The notes under the pieces: model-generated
The model's database searches: none
Told to the model about the DNA's origin: nothing
What the model saw: the letters and a program-made list of their open reading frames with translations, nothing else
Assembly: GCF_033568475.1 (NCBI RefSeq)
Contig: NC_133120.1
Span: 166,811,991-166,875,990, forward strand
DNA from: Henckelia pumila
Lineage: Eukaryota; Streptophyta; Magnoliopsida; Lamiales; Gesneriaceae
DNA length: 64,000 bases
Direction of reading: 5' to 3'
Made by a program: the position numbers and the translations under genes
In this document: one piece after another, positions 34,458-46,985 of the stretch
Layout of the letters: every line of letters starts with the position of its first letter
Position numbering within the stretch: the stretch's first letter is position 1

Positions 34458-35672
34458 TAATGCAGCTGAATGGACAAGGAAATTGGAAGAAGACACTTTA
34501 ATCTATAGATAGATAGAATCTAGGCAGGCGTTCACTTTCATGGCCGGCAACGTCAAATTTTGGACAGTACTGGAAGCCAAAGAGTGTGACGACGGAAGTG
34601 ACGTGGCAGCAAGTAGAATGGGCCAAACAGCTGAGGCCCGATAACGTGTAATCTTGGTCCGGACCAGGCCCCTTCCAGCATAAATCCTTTTGAAATCAAC
34701 CAAAGAGAAAAAAATGATTTGCTATAAAGTTTGATTCTTTTTTTTAAAAAAGTAAAATTAAATGTGATACATAAATAGTTGAAAATAGTTTAATTGATAA
34801 ATGATCAACTTATAAAGTCAAATTTACCATTTATTTAAATTATTTAAAGTCTAATAATATTGTTAAATTCAAAGATACACCATTTTATTGATTACAATTA
34901 TAAGCATAAATTTAAATTTAATTAAATTTTATATTATGAAAAAATATATCATACTCATTGTACGAAAACTTTATAGATATTAATTGATACAAACATGAAT
35001 ACACATAAACACACACAAATATATAACAATTGATAAATTATATATTCAGGTTTTAAAAAAAAATTATATATTCAGTGATAATATATATTAAAAAATATTT
35101 ATAAATATATAATAAAATAATGTTTTATTAACATTTATAATAAAAAATTATAATTCATCAATAAATCATAATATACGGAACACAAATATAATTTATTGTT
35201 TTTATAAAAATATTATAAAATAAATAATTTTTTATATTCAAATATTTAATTAAAAATACAATTAAAAAATCATGTAATTTGTCAGAAATATCTAAACAAA
35301 GTACAAAAATTTCTGCAATCATTATTGTGTAAATCGAGACAATAAGCAAGCAGATGCATGATATACAATTTTTTTTTATAGTATAATAAATATACATTTA
35401 TTTTTACAAGAAAATAATTTAAAAGACATATCTAGTTGAATTTAATTACAATATTTGACTTTGATTCTTTCCGTTGCTCGGCACCTATATTCATTCATTT
35501 CTCATGTTATTAAATGCCCGTTTCATCAAAACAATTTAAGTAAATGACAAAATTGAATTTTGAATTTGATCATATTCCAATTAAATAATTTCAATAGTTT
35601 ATATACCAATTTGATATTTTATCAATAATTCGTGTACCAAAATAATTTTTAAATTTTTTAAAAAATCTTTTT
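34458..35672. other. Upstream region of epoxide hydrolase; AT-rich
   Basis: The promoter of the epoxide hydrolase should lie here. GATAGATAGATAG is at 34506-34517. From 34730 on the DNA is very AT-rich, with no gene seen. Confidence 0.4.
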
Positions 35673-35942
35673 TTGGCTTCCCTAAAATTGAATATTTTGA
35701 AGTTGGTACACTCCGTCCGCGGGGACCATTACGTTCTTTTTTTAGCTGCTTCTGGTTCCCACGAAACCGGTCCATCTGATCCAAACGCTCATGTCTTGGC
35801 GGAGGCACGGGAACGCTTAGACCACCTACGCCAAGAGAACCTCCGCCGCCTTCGTGAGAACGAAGATCTCATAAAAAGGGCTAAGGAGGAACTGCAGATC
35901 CCAAATCGAACCCAAAACTGCGAATATAATAAATTATCTTAA
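35673..35942 (+). other. Short open frame with coiled-coil-like end, unknown
   Basis: An 89-codon frame lies in DNA that is richer in GC (about 35700-35920) than its AT-rich surroundings. Its second half, ARERLDHLRQENLRRLRENE, is charged and heptad-like. It might be a scrap of a retrotransposon gag or of a captured gene. The first 30 residues look like non-coding sequence. I do not recognise it. Confidence 0.25.
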
Positions 35943-35950
35943 AAAATGTT

Positions 35951-36080
35951 GTGAGACCGTCTTACGAATTAATATTTTTTACCGATATTTATTTGATTTG
36001 ATCCATAAAAAAATGTTATTTTTTATGTCTGAAGTATTACTTTTCACTTTATATATGAATCAGATTGACTCGTCTCACAG
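35951..36080. repeat. GTGAGAC-type MITE, copy 2
   Basis: Starts GTGAGACCGTCTTACGAATT and ends GACTCGTCTCACAG. It shares the interior ATGTCTGAAGTATTACTTTTCA with copies 3 and 4, with inverted GAGACG ends. Confidence 0.7.
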
Positions 36081-36715
36081 AAAATCTAATTTACTCCTAC
36101 TTAGAGTTGTTAGTTTTTATTATTATTTTGTTTATAAAACTATATTTTGTTGTAGAGGAATTTATTTATTTCTTAAATCCATTTGTTTATTTTTACTATT
36201 TTTATAATATATAGATTGATATAGGTTTTTTTTTTCGTTAAATTAAAATCAATCATATTATAAACCGAACAAAATCGAACAAAACCAAATATTTAGGTTG
36301 CTTTCAAAGTATTAATTGTTTGGATTGTTTGTTGTTCAGGAAAATTCAGCAATTTATTCGAGTTGATTTCTTCTTTAAAAAAATCAAAATCAAAATCAAA
36401 ATCAAAACATTAAAAAAAAAAAAAGTCTAAACCATTACAAGTCCACAGTTGTCCACCATCTCCAAACTAAAAACAAACTTCTGAAAACAAACTTCTAAAT
36501 GGATGATTGGATGCTCATCTTCAAACTAAAAACAAACTTCTACGTGGTCAATGGGATGATTCGAACCGTTTTAAGAAAATTAAGAGAAATTACTAATTAA
36601 AAAATCCATGTTTCTCCTGGCTCTCATACTATATACGAAAGGTGATAATATCTCATTGTTTTCTAAAATCTTGGATCAGGTAGATATCTGGTATATATGT
36701 AACATAAAAATTCTA
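36081..36715. other. AT-rich sequence, nothing recognised
   Basis: No gene. An ATCAAA-type short repeat (CAAAATCAAAATCAAAATCA) is at 36382-36407, and AAACAAACTTCTGAAAAC-like words repeat at 36470-36545. Confidence 0.4.
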
Positions 36716-36874
36716 ATGAGACAATCTCACGGTTAATTTTGTCATGAGATGAATATCATGTTCCATCCGATCTATTAAAAATTATTGTTTTTTATGTTAA
36801 AAATATTACTTTTCATTATAAATATAAGTCGGATCGACACTTCACGTATATAGATATTTGAGATCATCTCATAG
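36716..36874. repeat. GTGAGAC-type MITE, copy 3
   Basis: Starts ATGAGACAATCTCACGG and ends TTTGAGATCATCTCAT. The interior ATGTTAAAAATATTACTTTT matches copy 2. Confidence 0.65.
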
Positions 36875-37686
36875 GAAACTTATTCTTTTATAAAAATTCT
36901 ATATACACACCGAAAATTCGAAGATTTAGAGTGAAACATTATATGTTCACCTCATATATAGAAATTGTTTAGATGTAACATGAAATTTTTATATATTCGT
37001 ACATTTTATTTTTAATTTTAAAAATCAGGTAAATCATCAATTTTGGATTCACGACAATCGTTAAATATGAGTCGTTCACATCACATGATTCGAATGTGGT
37101 ATTTGAAAAAAATTGCAAAAAATCTGGACATCACATGACGCCGCGCGCCGTTTCCTAATTTGGAGGCTTGTACCTTCTCTGGATCCATTTTTAAGTAATT
37201 CTTTTTAGATATGACTTTTTTAATGTGTCAATACTATTGACCTTCCTGGGAGGTCATGCAAGTGGAGTTGATGAGTGTTGATGAGTGTTTGATCGATGGT
37301 TAGAAATTCAACGATTTTTCATATTAACATCTTTTAAGATAATTTTGTTAACAAGACTAGTTCAGTATTGTGCGTGTGATTTTTTTTATTAGTTTAGTTT
37401 ATAGGTTATCGCATTAGCTCAAAGTGACTACAAATTTCCGTGTAAAAACGAAAACAAAAGAAAAGGTAAAGATTTACTCATAAGTTTAAATTGAAAAATA
37501 ATTGAAAATAAATCAATCGATATATAATTATTTGCAAAAAAACTGAAAGAAAATCAAATTATGAACAAAGTTTTTATATTTTTTCAAAGATGTATAATTA
37601 ACATAGAGAACCTTTTGATGAAGTTTAAATAAAAACTACAATTGTATCATTATTTATATACACAATATATTAATCACAAAAATTTA
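36875..37686. other. AT-rich sequence, nothing recognised
   Basis: No gene seen in any frame. Confidence 0.4.
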
Positions 37687-37822
37687 TGTGAGACGATCTC
37701 ACTTCCATTTTGTTAGACAGATCTCTTATTTGGGTCATCCATAAAAACTAAAAAAAAATTTATTTTTTAAGTCAAAACTATTAATTTTTATTGTAAATAT
37801 GGGCGCGATTGGTCCGTCTCAC
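37687..37822. repeat. GTGAGAC-type MITE, copy 4
   Basis: Starts TGTGAGACGATCTCAC and ends GGTCCGTCTCACC. It carries TTATTTGGGTCATCCATAAA, a common internal word of this family. Confidence 0.7.
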
Positions 37823-38018
37823 CATTTCATAAAAGACCTACTTTATATTAATTAGGTCATAAAGGGATTCATAGTGATTAACTTATTTGTACTTTATCTA
37901 TAATTATTGTTTGATCCTTTAGTTTTGAGGGAAAGTTACTTTTTAGTCCTATAATTTTACACATTTTTCACTTTTGGTCATGTGAATGTTAAATTTGTAT
38001 TTTTGGTCATGTAATTTG

Positions 38019-38019
<1 letters not shown>

Positions 38020-38056
<37 letters not shown>
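38020..38056 (+). repeat. (ATT)n microsatellite
   Basis: About twelve uninterrupted ATT units lie inside the left arm of the fold-back. Confidence 0.95.
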
Positions 38057-38058
<2 letters not shown>

Positions 38059-38399
38059 ATTGAATTCACATTTTAGCACTGTAACTTACATATTTTTTTT
38101 TTATTTTTGGTCATGTTAAAGATGAATTTGCACTTTTAGTCCTGTAATTTGCATGTTTTTTTTTCACTTTTGGTCCTATTAAAAATATATTTGCATTTTG
38201 TCTCATAACTTAATTACCATTTTTTTTTATTTTTGGTCATATTAACGGTGAATTTATATTTTTAATTCTATAACTTGCATGATTTTTTTATTTTTTGTTT
38301 TTTTTACCAAAGTCCATCATATTTTTTTTCAAATTATATTCTAAAAAATAACGACACATATGCAAGTTTTCTTCCAAAAATCTATGTTGGGATCCACTA

Positions 38400-38920
38400 A
38401 GGGTGTTCATTGCAGGTCGCTTCGGTTCGATTTTAGGTAATTTATTTTGGTTTTAGGTTTTAGATATATATAGTCCGGTATCTGAACTGTTTGCTTTCAA
38501 TTATGTTCGATTTTCACCAAAATAGTTTGGTTATTTCTTTACTCGATTTATACAATTATTTAATTAGAAATACAAGTATATTGTAAAATATAATATATTA
38601 TGATTTTACATAATTTTTTAATAAAATTTTTAAAATATAAATGAATTAAATAAACAACAATCAACTATAACTTATTCAAAATATTTTTACAATAAATATG
38701 ATCTTATAAAATACATAATTTAAATATAAATAAAACTATTAATCCAATGAAAATTTGTTTTTTTGTCAGTTCGGTTTTGACATATATATAAAAACGAACC
38801 ATATAAGATTCGATTTTAAAATTTATATCTGAAATAAAAAATTCGATATTCGGTTCGATATTTAAATTCTTCAGTTTGGATTTATGGTATTTCGGTTTTA
38901 ACCAAAGTTTAAGCACTCAT
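38400..38920. repeat. hAT-like non-autonomous element inside the fold-back
   Basis: Begins AGGGTGTTCATTGC and ends TTTAAGCACTCAT; the ends are degenerate inverted repeats of the type seen in plant hAT MITEs. The interior repeats TTCGGTTTTG-like words on both strands. No clear 8-bp duplication. Confidence 0.4.
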
Positions 38921-39196
38921 AGCTTCCATTTCTATCACATAAAAAATTTTCGGCAGAAAATACGGATAAAAAAAAAAAAAAGAAATTACAGAACTTAAAG
39001 TGAAAATTCACCTTTAATATGCAAGTTACAGGACTAAAAATGCAACTTCAGTGTCAACAAAAAAAAATGCAAGTTACAGGAAAAAAAATTCAAATAAGTA
39101 TTAACATGACTAGAAATGAAAAAAGAATGCAAGTTACATGGCTAAAAAACAAATTTATTTTTAACGGGACCAATATTAAAAAATGTGCAAAATTAC

Positions 39197-39536
39197 ATGA
39201 CCAAAAATATAATTTTCTCTAGTTTTGATGATAACAAATAATTTCATTATTGTAGATCAAGTTGTCCTGTATTGTAATACATATACTCGACCACTCATAA
39301 TTGAGACTCTAGAAAAGCATCTCAACGGGTCTCAAGCAGCGAAGAGTTCTCAACCGTTCAAGAATACAAGAAGATCTACTCGCCCGCCCAGTAATAGACA
39401 ACTTCTCAATCGTTCACCCATTTGAAGAATATTTTTAAAAACAGTTGTAAAGATTTCTTCTGTTTCAAACTAAATAACTTACAAAGTATCACATATACGT
39501 TTTTTAGAAAATTTGGTTGTCAAAACATGCACAACT
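39197..39536 (+). mobile_element. SIRE-like LTR, left part (split by the copia element)
   Basis: AGTTTTGATGATAACAAATA near 39221 matches the start of the solo LTR at 7962-9036 read on its minus strand. The sequence breaks at 39536 where the copia element enters and resumes at 48949. The true left border is not clear, as it merges with the fold-back arm. Confidence 0.55.
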
Positions 39537-41384
39537 TGTTGGAACACGGTCGTTCTCCGGATCGAAAAGAAAGTGATACCCGTTGCAGCGGAAGTTTTAA
39601 AATTTTATATGAAACAATTTCATATCATGGGTATCAAATTCCTAAGATTAAAATTGATAACATAAAATTTAAACAATGTAAATTTTACCTTAAAATCTCG
39701 AAGCGAGATTATGGACACCAACAGATTAATCTGCTCTTGTTGTATATCCCAGGAACTGATGAACGAACAATTCTTCAATCAGGTCCACGAACAAAAATTT
39801 AATCCCTCTGACAGACTGCACTAGAAAGTCTATCAGAAGTTTCTACGATGAGATAGAACAGATATGATCTGTTAAATCAGTCTGCAAATTCAAAAATTCA
39901 CAGACTGAATTTTCGAACACTGTGAGAGAGGGGAAGGGGTCGGCCGAATCCCTTGAGAGAATGCTCTCTAGGGTTTTGAAATTTTTGACCTGTTACGTCT
40001 AATTTCTGCACTGCAATAACTTATTTATAATGTGGGCTGCTAACAGCTTAGGGCCCATTAGTCATAAGTTCAAGCCTGACAAGCAAAGCCCGCATGTTCA
40101 GAAATTAATATAAAATTCATCGTGACTCAGATTGATAAACCAATTTCACCAATGTGCACAGAAACCATTTCTGCATCTTTTAAAGTCAAGATAAATTTTC
40201 TGAATCCAAATTCAGTGATTTCCAAAAATGTCCATCACTATGTCATTTTAGGAAATCTTACTCCCTCTATTCTTAAATAAGAAGTACCACTTCTTTATTC
40301 ACTAAATTTAACTCTTTAAATTTAATTATCTCAATGGGAATTAGAAATCCATTACTTGTGTGACCCTCAATGGTTCAGGGATACAACTAGCCATGGACTC
40401 ACAACTCCTTGTGACTCGGAACAACAATTTCTGACTTACCCAACGAATCATGGTAAGAGCGCCTAGCAACATCGCCCCATGATTCCCTAGGTATCACTGA
40501 TAGTGCCTGCAAGAACCAATAGATTTTGGTTAGCGTACAGTACGGTCCCTTCATCCATATATCCCGATCGAATCAACAACCATTGGTACAACGAGAGTCG
40601 TTCGAGATTCGATAACTATGCAATGCATCTTGAAGATCAAATAGTGACATCGCATGTGCTACTAGGAAACCAAGTAACCTAAAACACGTCATATACTCTG
40701 GCCAGAGTTTCGTCACACTAATATCTCCTCAGATTGCATAGGATATCCACACTCGCAAGTGTGCGGTGAATCCTTGACAACAAAGCATCGACTCCTATAT
40801 GTGTCGTAACTGTACCCAATCCCGACACCTGATGACCCTAATAAAGTCGGTAAACGAGTCAAAGCACAGTACTAGCATATAGAGTCTCAATGATGTTTCA
40901 AGTAATAAGGACTAATGGTGTACAACCAAAACCGCGGACTATATCCACTCGTTAAGTGATAACCACTTGGAAAGTTCGAATAGGGTAGTTCGATCATTCA
41001 TCATATGAATATCCATTTGCATGCTTCAAACATCTCTATGTTCCATACCAATGAAACATGGTACTCGGCATCGCAAATGCTAGTCTCAATCTCGAGCGAT
41101 CCTTATCCTTATTTGTGGACGGCTCAATTAACTAGGAACTGTTTAGAATATACAGTGAACATAAGATGTGTTTCATGATAGTGATCTCTCTATATTCACT
41201 ATCTCATCTTACTATAGTATATTCAAGGTCTTTATCAAAATAGCAATAGTATATCATTATATAATAATAAGATAAAATGAACGCCATTTAAAGAACGTAT
41301 ATTATATTAAACAAAGATTGTTTACAAAAAAAGACTCTCAAAGCCCTTAGCCACAAGTTGGCTAACGGGGCATCAACTCTTTCA
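39537..41384 (-). repeat. 3' LTR of the copia element
   Basis: On the plus strand it runs from TGTTGGAACACGG to CATCAACTCTTTCA. The partner at 47096 has the same length. On the minus strand a TATA box (TTATAAATAAG) lies near 40019-40032. Confidence 0.95.
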
Positions 41385-41398
41385 ATCTCCCACTTGCC
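41385..41398 (-). other. Polypurine tract of the copia element
   Basis: On the minus strand GGCAAGTGGGAGAT directly precedes the 3' LTR start (TGAAAGAGTTG). It primes plus-strand DNA synthesis. Confidence 0.8.
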
Positions 41399-44300
41399 CT
41401 AAAGCCAACTAGTCATACTACATAGTCCCATTGCTTCGCGATGTTTGTCAAATAATGGTCCCGGCAAGGGCTTAGTAAGTGGATCAGCGATATTGTCTGC
41501 AGAGGCCACTCTCTCGACAGTGATGTCTCCTCTTTTCACGATCTCCCGGATGATGTGGTATTTCCTCAGTACGTGTTTGGATCTTTGATGAGACCTTGGT
41601 TCCTTTGCCTGAGCAACGGAACCCGTGTTGTCACAGTACACCGGGACTGGACCAACAGCTTTAGGAATAACGCCCAACTCTTGGACGAAATTCCTCATCC
41701 AAACGGCCTCTTTAGCAGCAGCTGATGCCGCAATGTATTCTGCCTCAGTGGTGGAATCCGCTGTGGTGTCCTGCTTGGAACTCTTCCAAGAGACAGCACC
41801 GCCATTGAGCATGAACACAAATCCAAAGTTGACTTCGAGTCATCCACGTCACTTTGGAAGCTAGAGTCGGTATAGCCTTCCAATTTCAGATCTCTTCCTA
41901 CATAAACCATGAATACATTCTTAGTTCTTCTCAAGTACTTAAGAATATCCTTCACGACTTTCCAATGCATTTGACCGGGATTGGCTTTATAATTCTGCTC
42001 GTGACACTCAGAGCAAATGCCACATCGGTCTGGTAGATATCATCCCATACATGATACTCCCTATGGCTGACGCATATGGTATGTGTGTCATTTTCTCTAT
42101 CTCTTTGTCAGTCTTGGGACACATAGACTTGGATAGAGAGACTCCATGACACATAGGTAGATGTCCTCTCTTGGACTCATCCATTGAAAACCTTTTCAAT
42201 ATAGTGTCGATGTAGGTAGCTTGAGTAAGTCCTATCATTCTCTTAGATCTATCTCTATAGATCTGTATCCCTAGAATATAGGATGCCTCACCCAAATCCT
42301 TCATCGAGAATCTACCTTACAACCATATCTTTGTTGACTGCAACATCCCTACATCATTCCCAATGAGTAAGATGTCATCAACATAAAGTACTAAGAATGT
42401 CACAGCATCCTTAACTACTTTCTTGTACACGCACGGTTCCTTCGGGTTCTTGATGAAACCAAAGTCCTTTATTGTTTTATCAAATTTCTGGTTCCAACTT
42501 CTTGATGCCTGTTTGAGACCATAGATCGATCTCTGAAGCTTACATACCTTATGCTCACTTCCCATGGATGTGAATCCCTCGGGCTGCATCATATAGATTT
42601 TTTTCTTAATGTTTCCATTAAGGAATGCAGTCTTCACATCCATTTGCCATATCTCATAGTCATACCATGTAGCAATGACAATTAGGATTCTTATGGACTT
42701 GAACATTGCGACTGGTGAAAAAGTTTCATCATAGTCAACACCTTGTCTTTGAGTGTAACCTTTTGCAACCAATCGTGCCTTGTAGGTCAGTACCTTACCA
42801 TCAGGCCCAAGCTTTCTCTTGTAGATCCATTTACACCATATTGGAACCATTCCATCGGGAGGATCTACTAAAGACCAAACTTGGTTTGCATGCATCGAGT
42901 CTATTTCCGACTGCATAGTTTCAAGCCATAAGTTCGAATCAGCATCAGAAATTGCTTTCTTGAAGTTTTTTGGATCACATCCAATGTCGGGTTCACTTTG
43001 ATCCCCTTCAAGAAGAAGACCATATCTAATAGGAGGCCTAGAAGTCCTCTCGGATCTTCTAGTAATAGGCGTGTCTTGTGATGATTCTTGAGGTATAGGA
43101 TCGTTATTTTGTATCTCGGGTTCTTCTTGAATTTCTTCGAGTTCCATCATCTTGCCTTTCTTATCCAATAAGAACTCCTTCTCCAAGAAGGTGGCATTAC
43201 TTGAAACAAACACTTTTGTTTCAGTAGGATGATAGAAATAATATCCGATTGAATTCTTCGGATACCCTACAAAATAACATAAGGTGGATCGACTATCTAA
43301 CTTATCTCCCACTGTCTGCTTCACGTAAGCAGGACATCCCCAAATTCTCAAGTACGAATACTTAGGAGCTTTGCCATTCCATAACTCGTATGGTGTTTTG
43401 TCCACTGCTTTAGTGTGGACGTTGTTCAACAACAATACCGCCGTTTCAAGAGAATAGCCCCAAACGAAGGTGGGAGCTCAGTGAAGCTCATCATAGATCG
43501 AACCATGTCCAACAAGGTTCGATTGCGACGCTCCGAAACACCATTCAGCTGAGGTGTCATAGGAGGAGTCCACTGAGAGAGAATCCCATTCTCTTTTAGA
43601 TAATCCAAGAACTCGGTACTTAAGTATTCTCCACCTCGATCTATCGAAATGCTTTAATACTCTTACCTAGTTTGTTTTCTACTTCAGCCTTGAATTCTTT
43701 GAACTTTTCAAATGATTCAGACTTATATTTCATCAAATATAAGTACCCATACCTAGAATAATCATCAGTAAAGGTAATGAAGTAGGTGTGACCAAATTTT
43801 GTACCAATACTAAATGGTCCGCAAACATCTGTATGGATCAAATCCAATAGATTTTGACTACGCTCAGGTTTTCCTTTGAAAGGAGATTTAGTCATTTTTC
43901 CTTTCAGGCATGACTCACAAGTAGGTAGAGAGTTAATATCAGACATATCAAACATGCTCTCTCCCACTAGCTTGTTCATCCTCCTTGAGGAAACATGACC
44001 TAGTCTAGCATGCCAAAGGTTTGCCGGGTTTTGATTATCAATTTTCCTTTTATTTGTTGTTACCGGTTTATCAACATAATTAATTGGAACTTCTTTTAAT
44101 TTTAAGTTATATAGATCGTTTTCAAATTGTCCACATCCAATTAAACATTCATTCTTGTAAATATTGCAAATCCCATTGACAAAATTGCAAGAAAAACCAT
44201 CTCTATCAAGCATAGAAATAGAAATAATGTTTTTAACCAAATCTAGCACATATAAAACATCTCTAAAAAATAACTTAAAATCATTCTACAAAATTAAACA

Positions 44301-44582
44301 AATGTCTTCCACAGCTTTGGCTTCAACTCGAGAACCATTTCCGAGCCTCAGCTGGGTCTCACCCATCCTAAGCTTGCGACTTCTTGTCATCACCTGCAAA
44401 TCATTGCAAATGTGAGATCCACATCCGGTATCCAATACCCAAGAAGTAGTATTAAGTGAAACATTTATTTCAATATAAAACATACCCTTCGCAGTTCGCA
44501 ACTGCTTGAGATATTCCTTGCAGTTACGTTTCCAATGACCGGGTTTCTTGCAGTGATGGCAAACATCCTTGGATTTTTTCAC
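41399..44582 (-). pseudogene. copia pol remnant: zinc knuckle, protease, integrase, RT, RNase H
   Basis: Order on the minus strand: zinc knuckle CHHCKKPGHWKRNC (about 44564), protease WVLDTGCGSHICND, integrase with the zinc-binding WHARLGHVSSRRMNKL and CESCLKGKM, core HTDVCGPF and TFTDDYSRYGYLYLM, and later NGVSERRNRTLLDMVRSMM. RT spans 43435-42317 with QMDVKTAFLNGNI and the active site YVDDILLIGND; RNase H spans about 41970-41399 with DSTTEAEYIAASAAAKEAVW and YCDNTGSVAQAK. Breaks: an in-frame TAG near 44286, a frameshift near 43625, another near 43430, a TAA at 42317-42319, and shifts near 42000 and 41830. All domains are recognisable, but no full protein could be made. Confidence 0.92.
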
Positions 44583-45312
44583 GTTTGAAGCCTTTGTCTT
44601 GTTTTTTTTTCTCGGGTCCGGTTTTCTTGAATGGGGCAGAACGTTTCTTACCCTTTGTACTTGGCCTCTTCTTAGCAGAAGAAGAGGAGCCCACCAAGAG
44701 AACCGATTTATCCTTCTTTAAAGTGACTTCATAAGTTACAAGCATATTGACCATCTCTTCAAGGGAGGCCTCTATCTTGTTCATAATGAAATTCACCACA
44801 AAACCATCAAACGATGAAGGAAGAGAGAGAAGTAATAAGTCCACATTGAGTTCATGCTCCAATACCAATTCAAGCATTACCAACTTTTGAATGAGCCAAA
44901 TCAAGCGTACCCCATGATCACGGACCGAAGTCCCTTCACGCATGCAACACATCATTAACTCTTTTACAGTAGCGTACCTTTCAGCTCTCGATTGAGCCCC
45001 AAAAAGTTCCTTGAGTTGTACGTGAATGTCAGCAGCATTCACGGTATCCTCAAATCGCCTCTGGAGTTCATCAGACATCGAATCTTGCATATAGCATTTG
45101 GCCTTGATATCATGGTCCCACCATTTATCAAGTTTGGCCAACTCTTCCGGACTTATATCAGCTGGTGCTTCCTTCGGAGGAGATTTTTCTAACACGTAGA
45201 ACATCTTCTCCGAGGTCAAGACAATCTTCAACTTACGGAATCATTCCGTATAGTTTGCGCCAGTCAGTTTGTTTTGTTCGAGAATAGAGAATAGTGGATT
45301 GCGCGAATTCAT
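44524..45312 (-). pseudogene. copia gag remnant
   Basis: The gag start is the ATG at 45312-45310 (MNSRNPLFSILEQNKLTGAN). A TGA at 45243-45241 stands where the family has a Trp before FRKLKIVL. From there the frame runs to 44524, with the UBN2-like gag region (AKCYMQDSMSDELQRRFED, LKELFGAQSRAERYATVKEL, MLVTYEVTLKKD) and a Lys-rich end. A frameshift in a run of A near 44578 separates it from the zinc knuckle. It would form the particle around the element RNA. Confidence 0.85.
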
Positions 45313-45504
45313 CTTAATGAAATACTGAAAAGAAATAGACAATAATCAGTGATTGTTTAATTAATTTACTAAGACATAAAATATGGCGAAATTTATTTTA
45401 TGAATCTCACTCCCACTATTTTAACGATTTCACTACCCTCTAGTGAAAACGAAAAACATTTTCTTTAGTGGGAACATGAAGTCCAATTGACAAACTATAG
45501 TCCC

Positions 45505-45790
45505 GAATAATATTAGCCAACCATAATTTTCAAAAGGTAGAGCCCAATTGCTTCCAAAGAAACCTCCATGTTTTTACCTCATGTCCAATAAGGGCCCAAT
45601 AATATGACGCCATTTATTGTGACACGTCAAGATGACCCATCAATATTAAGTTGTGATGGACGGTCGCCATGTGGATCCCCAATAATATGAGCCAATCCCA
45701 TGGGAGTTCCACCCAACTTACAACATGTGTCGATCCAATGTACAGCTTTCCGATGAACGGGCCCCCCAATAATATGAGCCGAACCGTATC
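45505..45790. repeat. Degenerate tandem repeat of about 85-90 bp in the copia leader
   Basis: The word AATAATATGAGCC or close variants occurs near 45507, 45598, 45681 and 45769, each after C-rich sequence. Spacing is 91, 83 and 88 bp, and the text between is loosely alike. Confidence 0.65.
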
Positions 45791-46469
45791 CGCGGGTAGC
45801 ATCTCATACATTGATCGTTGATGGAAGGTAGGAACATTTAAATAATATTTAAATGCCCTTTTGTTTATCTTGATATCAATTTTAAATCATATTTAAAATG
45901 AGGGATTTTAATTTCGAAAAATTTGTCTCATCATTCAAAATTTGTATGCTTGCGGGATTCATACAATTTAGTCTAAACATGCATACAACAATAACATCAT
46001 ATATTATTTTAGGATGATCGATTCCATTACTAATCGACCCGTGATTGCCAATCATGAGTTTAAGTCCAATCCTAGGTAATATGCAAGTATGCAATGCAAT
46101 CCTATTACATTGAGCTTCCAATTTACATTTCTTCGGTCTTTATTGTCTGCTGGGCCCACCTTTGTCATCAAATCTTTATCTCCCACTGAGTCTTATAAAT
46201 TTACAATAAATTTCGATGACAAGTAGGGGATACATATTTTAAGGATGGGAACGGGCCATAAACCAGACCCACTTATATTACATATGACAATTCATATTGG
46301 GCCATAACCCAGACCCATTAATAAAACACAACAATAATAATAAAACCAAATGTAAACAACCTAACATACACCTATAATATTGGTCATGTCAATCGATCAT
46401 CCTTATCCAATAATTTTAATTCCAAATTAATTCATTGGATAACATGCAATGACAATAAAATTTAAATAG

Positions 46470-46590
46470 ATAAAATCATATTTCATACATAAAATCTTAT
46501 TTTATATATAAAATCATATTTTATCTAGTTTATCCATAAAATCATATTTTACATATAAAATCCAATTTTATACATAAAATCATATTTTAT
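46470..46590. repeat. AT-rich tandem repeat (AAAATCATATTTTA-like)
   Basis: About six to seven units of 18-24 bp of the type ATAAAATCATATTTTA follow each other. Confidence 0.75.
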
Positions 46591-46834
46591 TATCAATTGT
46601 ACCAAAATTAATAATTAAAGATTTAATTTATTGGATTAAATTTGTAAATTTCCAAAATTCAAAATTTATCCAAAAATTGATTTTCTTAAAAATTTTGGGC
46701 TCAAACAATTTTGACCCATTGCCTCGTGGACCAACTGAAACAATTTTCAATCGGGCCAAAAACTGGGCCCGATAACAATTAACGGGCTGAAATTCAAAAT
46801 TTCAAAAAAAAATAAAATTTTAATTTTTTTGGGC

Positions 46835-46985
46835 TGCCCGGGACGATCCCGGGCAGTCCCCGACAATCGGGCCGGGGGCCCAGCCCTTTGCTGGGCCGCT
46901 GGATGCGGCCCAGCACGCTGCGCGCAGACACTCTGCGCGCAGGGCAGCGGCTGCCCGCTGCCTTTTCGGGCAGCGGGCAGCCCCC
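46835..46985. repeat. GC-rich inverted-repeat block
   Basis: Contains CTGCCCGGGACGATCCCGGGCAG, shown here only as two 10-bp arms (CTGCCCGGGA/TCCCGGGCAG), CTGCGCGCAG-type repeats, and GGCTGCCCGCTGCC facing GGCAGCGGGCAGCC. It stands out from the AT-rich surroundings and can form strong hairpins near the 5' end of the element RNA. Confidence 0.8.

Larger units (their letters stand above)
37890..39215. repeat. Fold-back structure: tandem-repeat arms in opposite orientation
   Basis: From 37890 to about 38300 a degenerate unit of about 70 bp (TTTTGGTCATGTAATTTGCA, TTTTAGTCCTGTAATTTGCA) repeats about five times. From about 38985 to 39215 the same unit appears reversed (TGCAAGTTACAGGACTAAAA, TACATGACCAAAAATA). 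The two arms could pair. Between them lies a separate hAT-like element (38400-38920). Confidence 0.7.

Noticed and set aside
34183-34512. 109-codon plus-strand frame
   Set aside because: Antisense shadow of epoxide hydrolase exon 1.
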